Positions 1 to 5,758 of a DNA stretch of 9,586 bases are shown here, in pieces. The notes under the pieces were generated by a model. It was given only the letters and a program-made list of their open reading frames with translations, was not told where the DNA came from and searched no databases. This DNA comes from Mycoplasma sp. CAG:472 (lineage in GTDB: Bacteria > Bacillota_I > Bacilli_A > RF39 > UBA660): positions 1 to 9,586 of the forward strand of contig FR899382.1 in the NCBI GenBank assembly GCA_000437315.1, read 5' to 3'. Made by a program: the position numbers and the translations under genes. Position 1 is the stretch's first letter; every line of letters begins with the position of its first letter.

Positions 1-533
1 AAATTAATTATTTCAAAATCATTATTTAATTTATTTATAATGTCCTCTTTTGATAAATTTTCAAATTCAAAATACTGGCCTATATCAATTATTTTTTTAT
101 TACAAACGTTTTTTATGATTTCAATATTTTTATCATTCAGATTATCAAAGACTAAAATATCATCATTTTGTATATTTTTAGTTATATATTCTATATCAAT
201 TTGACTTTCTTCATACCATTTTTTTTCATTACATTTTGGACATCTTTTTTTAGAAATAAAACCTTCTTCATCATAAGAAACATGAAAGCATCTTGTCTTA
301 ATATTATCTTTAATTAATACTTTGCTTACATCAACATTTAATTTTTTTAAACTTAAATTAGCAATTTTGCCTTGTATATCATTACCAGAAACTCCATATA
401 CTGCTGTAGAAATCTTCTTTTTCGCTAAATTTGCAATAATATTATGACTACTCATTCCTCCATTAACACCAATTAATTTTCCATTTTTATAGTAATAATC
501 TAAAACTAAATCTCCAATACTAACTACTCTCAT
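1..533 (-). CDS. PfkB/ribokinase-family kinase, N-terminal part (C-terminus beyond window)
   Basis: The frame starts at ATG 533 and stays open to the window edge, giving 177 codons. The N-terminus reads SIGDLVLDYYY, followed by GGMSSHNIIANLAKK and YGVSGNDIQGK (residues about 5-56). This is the PfkB/ribokinase first strand, the glycine-rich substrate-binding segment and the G-x-G-x-D signature. Members phosphorylate sugars or nucleosides with ATP; the ATP-binding and catalytic GAGD region would lie in the missing C-terminal half. An unusual feature is a cysteine cluster in the lid region (Cys82, His84, Cys98, Cys101 in RCPKCNEKKWY), which looks like a metal-binding insertion. The start is firm: AAAGGAG lies 6 bases upstream, and ATG overlaps the stop of the upstream HAD-PRTase gene as ATGA, implying translational coupling and a shared pathway. 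Family is confident; substrate is unknown. Heptose, ribose, adenosine or pseudouridine kinase are all possible. Confidence 0.85.
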   Translation of the reverse strand, partial: MRVVSIGDLVLDYYYKNGKLIGVNGGMSSHNIIANLAKKKISTAVYGVSGNDIQGKIANLSLKKLNVDVSKVLIKDNIKTRCFHVSYDEEGFISKKRCPKCNEKKWYEESQIDIEYITKNIQNDDILVFDNLNDKNIEIIKNVCNKKIIDIGQYFEFENLSKEDIINKLNNDFEIIN

Positions 534-2860
534 ACTAGTCTCCTTTTATATTCTCCAACTTCACTACACTCACTAAAATCATGATTTTTAATTAAACACT
601 CAATTATTTTTTTTCTATTTAAATCAAAAACTCCCAACGAATCAGTATAATCATATTTTCCATTATCTTTCTTCCACTCATTATCCTTCCAACTATATGG
701 GCTATTGAAACATAATCCATAAATATAATTAAAAAATAAATTATAGTCTATAGCACACGTATTACCCATAAACATTTGGTCTAGTCTATTAATACTTGGA
801 TATCTAACTATGCAAATATTTTTTACATTAATATTACTATCATATAATGAATTTACTGATAATTGTAAAGTTTTGCCCGTTAAAACATTATCATCAAATA
901 TATCAACATTTGTATTACTTAAATCCTGACTGTTTAATAGTCCTCCATAATTATTAATATTAAATTTTCTTAAATCCAAAAGTTGCTTATTTGAATAACC
1001 TGAAACTTCCTTATTAAATTTCAATAATAGTAATTTATCAATTCTATTTGCATTTATTATCTTTGCAATTACTGGTAATTCAATTCCTCCATAAGACAAT
1101 CCACACGCATTAATTATATCCACACTATTGCATTTCTCTTCATATAAAGATACTGCAATATAGTTTTCAGCAAAATTATCTATTTCCCTATATGTTCTAT
1201 AATCTTTAGAATAATCTTGCTTTTCTGGCTTTTTCAATTCAATTTTTAAATTGTACAACACTATTTTTTTAGTATTTAACAAGCATTCCTGTATCATATT
1301 ATCAGTAACAATAAAATTTTCTTGAAAGCAAATATTACTTATCATTTTCTCAACATTATATAATGTTGAATATAATTCATAAATGCTCTCTTCATTTTCT
1401 GTAGAAATATCTAAAAGTACATTTTCATTAAAATGATTAGATATTAAATTATGATTTAATAAAACTAGTAATACATTTCTACAATTGTCTAGAATTCCAA
1501 GTATCATTTTTTTATTAATTTGATAATTAACATTTTTTGTTATCGCTATAGCATTAATAGAATTATCCAAAAAATTCAAATAATTATCATACCAATTTAT
1601 TACATCACTTTTTAATGTAAAATCTTCACCATTTGAACTAATCCTATTTGCTAATAAATAATAATAAGTGCTTGACCCTCTTAATAAATAATTGTTATCG
1701 TCTCTCATTGAATATGCTTGACAATTATTTTTTTGAATTAGCCAAAAATCTTTTAAAGGACTATTTTCTAGCAATTCAATTTCGTACATTGGGATTTTAA
1801 TACAACCACTATTTCTATCAAATAAATCATCAATTCCAAAGCAATCACTAAAATTAAGGTTGATTAAATTATTATATTTTTTTAGTAGTTTTTGTCTTCC
1901 AAGTACAATATTCTTTTCAACCCTAGCAAAATGATATTGATATTCAGCTTTATCTGCTTTTTCTAAGCAAACGGTTGGTAATAATTTAGCTTTTTTGATT
2001 AAATAAAGTGTAGCATCAACACCTTTTAGAATATTTCCCTTTTCATCAAAAACTGGAAAGCAAGAATTATCATCATTATTTATTTTATCTACACTATAAC
2101 CTTGATTACAATTTAACATTGCAAAATCATTGCCTTTTATATCACCACAATCACCAATTCTTAACATAGAATCTTGAGGAATTCCTAATAACTTTTCAGT
2201 TTTTTGAATTGCTTTATCTTTTCTAGAAGTTCCAATTTGAATGACTGGCAAATCTTTGTACATTCCCCTTGAAATAAATAGTTCTTTATATTCTTCACTA
2301 AGTTGATTTTTAAGTATACTATATATTTCATTAATAATTTTTTCATTTTTAGTATTAAATACCATTCGCAAATTAATAATTGTTCCATCTTTTAAATCTT
2401 TAGAAAATTTTAAATCAAAAAAATTTTTAAAGTTTTTATTAGCTTGAAGTTCTTCAATTATGCCAATTACGTTACTTAAATTTTTAATTTCTTCTTTTGT
2501 AGTTATATATATATTTTCTTTTAAAAAACTATCAAAAGTTATTTCTTTACTATAAAATAATCTTGCTCCATCATTTGTTAACACAAAGATTCTTTTCAAT
2601 GCTTCATTTGTGATATTCTCACTATTTTTTATTTGATTATAAATGTCTTTTTTTAAACACTCTAATCCTTTTTCACCTCTTCCAGTTATAAAGACAACTG
2701 GGACTTTTCTTTTGAGTAAGTCAGTTATCATACTGATAGTTCTTGGATCAATGTTATTAGAATCTTTTAAAGTTAATGTTCCATCAATATCAAAACATAC
2801 AGCATTATATTTTTGTTCAAGTGATTTTAAATAATTTTTATACATTATTTTATTTTCCAT
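530..2860 (-). CDS. HAD-family phosphatase fused to a phosphoribosyltransferase-like domain
   Basis: A 776-residue protein with two recognisable enzymatic ends. Residues about 15-290 are a HAD hydrolase with the nucleophile motif FDIDGTLT (Asp24, Asp26), motif II FITGR (Thr59), a LTNDGA segment typical of the Cof-like class IIB cap group, a lysine in SRKDKAIQ (about Lys214), and the Mg-binding motif GDCGDIKGND (Asp237 to Asp245). All catalytic residues are present. Residues about 580-700 look like a type I phosphoribosyltransferase: GLSYGGIELP followed by VDIFDDNVLTGKTLQ, the PRPP-binding loop with Asp656-Asp657 and TGKT. The middle, about 295-560, is mostly helical and unassigned. Start choice: ATG 2860 lies 7 bases after GGGG of the Shine-Dalgarno GGGGTGG; ATG 2863 is nearly as good, and TTG 2875 falls upstream of that site. 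It has its own promoter, follows a WYL regulator gene, and overlaps the PfkB kinase gene by 4 bases. The PRTase call is weaker than the HAD call. Confidence 0.85.
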   Translation of the reverse strand: MENKIMYKNYLKSLEQKYNAVCFDIDGTLTLKDSNNIDPRTISMITDLLKRKVPVVFITGRGEKGLECLKKDIYNQIKNSENITNEALKRIFVLTNDGARLFYSKEITFDSFLKENIYITTKEEIKNLSNVIGIIEELQANKNFKNFFDLKFSKDLKDGTIINLRMVFNTKNEKIINEIYSILKNQLSEEYKELFISRGMYKDLPVIQIGTSRKDKAIQKTEKLLGIPQDSMLRIGDCGDIKGNDFAMLNCNQGYSVDKINNDDNSCFPVFDEKGNILKGVDATLYLIKKAKLLPTVCLEKADKAEYQYHFARVEKNIVLGRQKLLKKYNNLINLNFSDCFGIDDLFDRNSGCIKIPMYEIELLENSPLKDFWLIQKNNCQAYSMRDDNNYLLRGSSTYYYLLANRISSNGEDFTLKSDVINWYDNYLNFLDNSINAIAITKNVNYQINKKMILGILDNCRNVLLVLLNHNLISNHFNENVLLDISTENEESIYELYSTLYNVEKMISNICFQENFIVTDNMIQECLLNTKKIVLYNLKIELKKPEKQDYSKDYRTYREIDNFAENYIAVSLYEEKCNSVDIINACGLSYGGIELPVIAKIINANRIDKLLLLKFNKEVSGYSNKQLLDLRKFNINNYGGLLNSQDLSNTNVDIFDDNVLTGKTLQLSVNSLYDSNINVKNICIVRYPSINRLDQMFMGNTCAIDYNLFFNYIYGLCFNSPYSWKDNEWKKDNGKYDYTDSLGVFDLNRKKIIECLIKNHDFSECSEVGEYKRRLV

Positions 2861-2879
2861 CATTCCACCCCACAAAAAA

Positions 2880-2888
2880 ATTATAACA
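2880..2888 (-). promoter_or_regulatory. Extended -10 promoter of the HAD-PRTase/PfkB operon
   Basis: The minus strand reads TGTTATAAT, a perfect TGnTATAAT extended -10, in the 51-base gap between the WYL gene and the HAD-PRTase gene. No good -35 is present, which suits an extended -10 promoter or an activator-dependent one. Transcription would start near 2873, leaving a leader of only about a dozen bases that begins almost at the ribosome binding site. The operon can therefore be transcribed separately from the regulator gene. Confidence 0.6.
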
Positions 2889-2891
2889 TAC

Positions 2892-2907
2892 TTTTTTGAA
2901 ATATTTC
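2892..2907 (-). promoter_or_regulatory. Candidate operator in the HAD-PRTase promoter
   Basis: A perfect 10-bp palindrome GAAATATTTC (2898-2907) sits where the -35 box would be, 12 bases upstream of the -10. Continued on the minus strand, it reads TATTTCAAAAAAG. This matches 11 of 13 bases of the TATTTCAACAAAT arm of the long inverted repeat before the WYL gene at 3544-3578. A regulator bound here would overlap RNA polymerase. The site is short and AT-rich, so chance similarity is possible. Confidence 0.35.
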
Positions 2908-2911
2908 GTCT

Positions 2912-3517
2912 TTATTGTTTAATAATATTAATTCTTTTTAATTCAAAATGTCTAATATCGTTTCTCAATTCGCAATAAGCCGTTATATATTTCATTTTTT
3001 TATATTCAAAAAAATACAAAGGATGAATAGTTCTTTTGTTTTGTGTACCGTCAACCTCATTATATATTATCTCTATTTTATCTTCTTTTTTTATTGAATT
3101 TTCAATTAATTTTTCAATTTCATTATTATTATCTAATATTATGCTAGTTGTATATTTACTTTTTTCTTCACAAATTGAATACATTTTTTCAGCCTTATCT
3201 AAAAAGCAATTAAATTTATCTACATTTTTAAACTTATTTTCAAGCAAAAAAATACTTACACTTTCTAATAATTTTATATCATATTTATTTACGTTTATAT
3301 AATTTTTTATTTTGTCAATCATAAAGTATCCACCATTTGGCCCTTTAAATGATTCTATAATAATACCGTTATTATATATTTCATTTTTGTAATATCGTAT
3401 CATTCTTTCACTTACGCCTATTTTTTGACTTAGTTCTTTTAATGAATAAATATTACCTGTATTAAGTAAATCAATCATATATAACATATTCGATAATTTT
3501 CCCAATTTCTTCACCAT
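2912..3517 (-). CDS. HTH-WYL transcriptional regulator, short form
   Basis: A 201-residue DNA-binding regulator. Residues about 5-65 form a DeoR/HTH_11-type winged helix: LKELSQKIGVSERMIRYYKNE is followed by a GPNGGY wing. Residues about 145-199 match the WYL ligand-sensing fold: IEIIYNEVDGTQNKRTIHPL, then KYITAYCELRNDIRHFELKRI, with the conserved arginines near Arg189 and Arg195 and a YI in place of the WYL tripeptide. WYL regulators bind nucleic-acid or nucleotide-like ligands and often control phage-defence or DNA-damage genes. This one ends right after the WYL core and lacks the C-terminal WCX extension found in the usual roughly 300-residue members. It lies directly upstream of the HAD-PRTase/PfkB genes on the same strand, with a perfect inverted repeat in its own leader, so autoregulation and control of the downstream operon are likely. 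The ribosome binding site before ATG 3517 is weak (AAGAAAG). Confidence 0.85.
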   Translation of the reverse strand: MVKKLGKLSNMLYMIDLLNTGNIYSLKELSQKIGVSERMIRYYKNEIYNNGIIIESFKGPNGGYFMIDKIKNYINVNKYDIKLLESVSIFLLENKFKNVDKFNCFLDKAEKMYSICEEKSKYTTSIILDNNNEIEKLIENSIKKEDKIEIIYNEVDGTQNKRTIHPLYFFEYKKMKYITAYCELRNDIRHFELKRINIIKQ

Positions 3518-3543
3518 CTTTCTTATTTTAATATTATCTGTCT

Positions 3544-3578
3544 TTTATTTCAACAAATAATCCATTTGTTGAAATAAA
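3544..3578. promoter_or_regulatory. Perfect 15-bp inverted repeat, likely operator of the WYL regulator
   Basis: Two perfect 15-bp arms (3544-3558 and 3564-3578, core TTTCAACAAAT and its complement) flank a 5-bp spacer AATCC. The repeat lies 26 bp upstream of the WYL start codon and just downstream of that gene's -10 box, a position suited to repression by roadblock. It is not followed by a T-run on either strand, so it is unlikely to be a terminator. A second, overlapping palindrome TGAAAT-AA-ATTTCA lies at 3570-3583, and CAATTAATTG at 3590-3599 abuts the -10. In the transcript the repeat would also fold as a long hairpin. Confidence 0.6.
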
Positions 3579-3600
3579 TTTCACTAATTCAATTAATTGT

Positions 3601-3609
3601 ATTATACCA
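3601..3609 (-). promoter_or_regulatory. Extended -10 promoter of the WYL regulator gene
   Basis: The minus strand reads TGGTATAAT, a perfect TGnTATAAT. The -35 region is poor. Transcription would begin near 3594, giving a leader of roughly 77 bases that contains the whole 15-bp inverted repeat. It is divergent from the rpmB promoter, with the two -10 elements 57 bp apart. Confidence 0.6.
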
Positions 3610-3640
3610 CACCAATCTAGTATATGAAATGTAAATTTTG

Positions 3641-3669
3641 TTGACATTTCCCCATATTTATAGTAAAAT
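3641..3669 (+). promoter_or_regulatory. Sigma-A-type promoter of rpmB
   Basis: A consensus -35 TTGACA (3641-3646) is separated by exactly 17 bp from the -10 TAAAAT (3664-3669, five of six consensus bases). Transcription would start near 3676. The ribosome binding site AAGGAGG at 3686-3692 lies 9 bases before the rpmB ATG. This is the strongest promoter in the window, as expected for a ribosomal protein gene. Confidence 0.8.
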
Positions 3670-3701
3670 TTAAAGGTAATGAAAAAAGGAGGAAACTAAT
3701 A

Positions 3702-3869
3702 ATGGCTACTAAAATAACTAATAAAAAACCTTTATCAGGAAATAATAGATCTCATGCATTAAATGCAACAAAAAGAGTTCAAAAACCAAATCTTCAAAAA
3801 AAAGTTATTAATGGAGAAAAAGTTATTATTTCTGCAAGAGAAGCAAGAACAATTAATAAACAAAAATAA
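3702..3869 (+). CDS. rpmB: 50S ribosomal protein L28 (bL28)
   Basis: A 55-residue basic protein of the large ribosomal subunit. The sequence carries the bL28 hallmark GNNRSHALNATKR (residues 13-25), then KPNLQKKV and the C-terminal VIISAREARTI, which align with GNNRSHAMNASKR, ANLQKV and VYVSARALKS of Bacillus L28. The start is certain: ATG 3702 follows AAGGAGG by 9 bases and begins MATKITNKKPLSG. It is a few residues shorter than the usual 60-64, with the gap in the beta-hairpin around NGEKV and at the tail. The N-terminal cysteine seen in zinc-binding forms is absent (MATKI). The gene stands alone on the plus strand between two minus-strand operons, with its own strong promoter and terminator. 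A longer overlapping frame from 3763 is only a shadow. Confidence 0.95.
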   Translation: MATKITNKKPLSGNNRSHALNATKRVQKPNLQKKVINGEKVIISAREARTINKQK

Positions 3870-3899
3870 AAATACTGGTTATAAAAATCAGTATTTTTT
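3868..3899. terminator. Bidirectional intrinsic terminator between rpmB and the histidine kinase gene
   Basis: The arms AAAAATACTG (3868-3877) and CAGTATTTTT (3889-3898) pair perfectly around an 11-base loop and run into T-rich sequence on the plus strand. On the minus strand the A-run of the left arm becomes the T-tract. The hairpin begins within the rpmB stop codon and ends two bases before the stop of the convergent kinase gene, so it plausibly ends both transcripts. Confidence 0.8.
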
Positions 3900-3901
3900 A
3901 T

Positions 3902-5758
3902 TTATCTTTTACAAAATATATTATTTAAAAGCACTTGAAGTTCTTCTCTATTAATAGGTTTTGAAATATAGCCATCAAAGCCCTCTTTTAAATAAAACTC
4001 TTTCATTCCTACCATTGCATTAGCAGTAAGAGCAATTACCGGAGGAACTTTAACACCCTCTAAATTTTTAAGTGTTTTTAAAGTTTGAATACCATCCATA
4101 AGTGGCATCATATGATCTAAAAATATTAAGTCATATCTTGCTCCACCTTTAATTTTTTCAATAGCCTCAGCTCCACTTTGAAGACATGTTATATTAAATT
4201 TATAATCAGATAATATTCTTTGAGCAACTTTTAAGTTTAACATATTATCATCAACAATTAATATGTCATATAGTGATCCATCAAAATGTACATTTGAGGT
4301 ACTTACTTTAGTTTGAGTATTAACTTCTTCTTTCTCAATAGCATTAAAATCTATTTTCTGTGGAAGTACTACAGTAAATGTTGTTCCAACTTTATACTTT
4401 GAGGTAAATGATATTGTACCTCCTAAAAGTTCAACTAACTTCTTTGTTATAACAAGACCAAGTCCAGTACCCTCAACTTCATTATAATTTTCCTGATTAT
4501 GAATTCTTGAAAATTTAACAAATAATTTATCATAATCACTTTCTTTAATGCCTATTCCTGTATCTGCTACAGAAAATTTAACTGTAGCCATATCACCAAC
4601 ATTTTCACTACTTATATTAAAATCTATATGACCTTCATTTGTATATTTAGCGGCATTTGATAATATATTCATAAGTATTTGATATATTTTAAGTTCATCA
4701 CCTATCATAAATTTAGGTACATCCGAAGATATATTTATATTAAGTTTTACTTTATTTTGATCTAGTTTAGCAGTTATCACCGAAGAAAGTTGCATAACAA
4801 TCTTACGCATTTCATAAGTAGTTTCTTTCTTTTCCTCTTTACCACTTTCAATTCTTGAAACATCTAAAATATTATTAATAATTCCTAATAATGTTGATGC
4901 TGCATCATAAATACTTTGAACTTCACTTTTTTGATTAATTGGCATATTTTCTGTAAGAAGACTTTCAGAAAAACCTATTATAGCATTCATTGGTGTTCTA
5001 ATATCATGACTCATATTTGATAAGAAATCAGTTTTTGCTTTTGAGGCTTCATTAGCCTCTTCTTTATCTTTTTCAAGTTCATTTATTATTTTTAAATCTG
5101 GATTTTCCATTGTAAAATAAATAAGAGCCATAACAAGTCCCATTATCGAGCTATTAATTGAAACACTTGGATTTACCCAACTAATTACTATTCCAATAAG
5201 ACTTAAAAATGCAAAAGAAAATACTATCATTTTCTTACTAAAATCAAGTTTTTCTTTTTTATAAATCATATATATTACTAAAAGTCCACTGTAAACGATA
5301 TTAACTATATAAGTAAAATATAAATCTTTTCCATTTTGATAAGCAATTAATTTATCAATATCAACAAAATAATTTGGTTTTAAATAAATACTCACCCCAC
5401 ATAATATTAAACTTATTATTATTAAAATTATATAAAAAGGATTACTTTTAAATAACTCTTTTAAAGTTTTATGTTCTTTTTTAAGAGAACTTATATATAT
5501 AATTAGCCAAGTACTCCATATAATGGTGCTTACTAAAAAGCCTTTACAAATAATCATATTTAATAGTTCATATTTATCTTGAAAAAATAATAAATAGTTT
5601 TTTACTCCATCAAATAATAATACCATAAATGTTAATATAGAAAATATTTCAAAGTTTTTATTTTCTAAACTTTTTTCTTTTCTTTTTTTAGTAAATACAG
5701 AAAGTAATAATAATAAATAACATAATGATAATATCTGAAGTAAACAAGATCTTATCAT
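3902..5758 (-). CDS. Seven-helix membrane hybrid sensor histidine kinase
   Basis: A 618-residue kinase. Residues 1-217 contain about seven hydrophobic segments (near 5-22, 38-58, 67-91, 107-124, 146-166, 177-195, 200-217), a membrane sensor with little extracellular sequence between the helices. A short coiled linker leads to the HisKA dimerisation domain with phospho-acceptor His251 in SNMSHDIRTPMNAIIGF. The ATPase domain shows the N box MNILSNAAKYTNEG (Asn364, Asn368), G1 DTGIGI (399-404) and G2 GTGLGL (430-435). A C-terminal receiver (about 497-615) carries Asp503-Asp504, phospho-acceptor Asp548 in LDHMMPLMDG, Thr578 and Lys600, so all catalytic residues are intact. It should autophosphorylate and pass phosphate to its own receiver, then to the HPt protein encoded two genes upstream. 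ATG 5758 overlaps the TGA of the response-regulator gene (ATGA), with GGTGA about 7 bases upstream. The signal sensed is unknown. Confidence 0.93.
   Translation of the reverse strand: MIRSCLLQILSLCYLLLLLSVFTKKRKEKSLENKNFEIFSILTFMVLLFDGVKNYLLFFQDKYELLNMIICKGFLVSTIIWSTWLIIYISSLKKEHKTLKELFKSNPFYIILIIISLILCGVSIYLKPNYFVDIDKLIAYQNGKDLYFTYIVNIVYSGLLVIYMIYKKEKLDFSKKMIVFSFAFLSLIGIVISWVNPSVSINSSIMGLVMALIYFTMENPDLKIINELEKDKEEANEASKAKTDFLSNMSHDIRTPMNAIIGFSESLLTENMPINQKSEVQSIYDAASTLLGIINNILDVSRIESGKEEKKETTYEMRKIVMQLSSVITAKLDQNKVKLNINISSDVPKFMIGDELKIYQILMNILSNAAKYTNEGHIDFNISSENVGDMATVKFSVADTGIGIKESDYDKLFVKFSRIHNQENYNEVEGTGLGLVITKKLVELLGGTISFTSKYKVGTTFTVVLPQKIDFNAIEKEEVNTQTKVSTSNVHFDGSLYDILIVDDNMLNLKVAQRILSDYKFNITCLQSGAEAIEKIKGGARYDLIFLDHMMPLMDGIQTLKTLKNLEGVKVPPVIALTANAMVGMKEFYLKEGFDGYISKPINREELQVLLNNIFCKR

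Noticed and set aside
2185..2388. A 67-codon minus-strand frame inside the HAD-PRTase gene
   Set aside because: It lies in another frame of a clear gene, with no motif or start signal of its own.
2643..2834. A 63-codon plus-strand frame opposite the HAD motif
   Set aside because: It is the antisense shadow of a conserved HAD-coding region and has no ribosome binding site.
2861..2875. TTG (2875) or ATG (2863) as start of the HAD-PRTase gene
   Set aside because: TTG 2875 lies upstream of the Shine-Dalgarno GGGGTGG and almost at the predicted transcript start. ATG 2863 is only 4 bases from that site; ATG 2860 has better spacing, though 2863 cannot be fully excluded.
3036..3302. An 88-codon plus-strand frame opposite the WYL gene, hydrophobic in translation
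   Set aside because: Antisense of AT-rich Lys/Glu/Asn coding sequence often translates as false membrane protein; no ribosome binding site.
3544..3578. The 15-bp inverted repeat as an intrinsic terminator
   Set aside because: No T-run follows it on either strand, and it lies between a promoter and the gene it would serve.
3763..3954. A 63-codon plus-strand frame over the end of rpmB
   Set aside because: It is out of frame with rpmB, runs through its terminator and into the convergent kinase gene.
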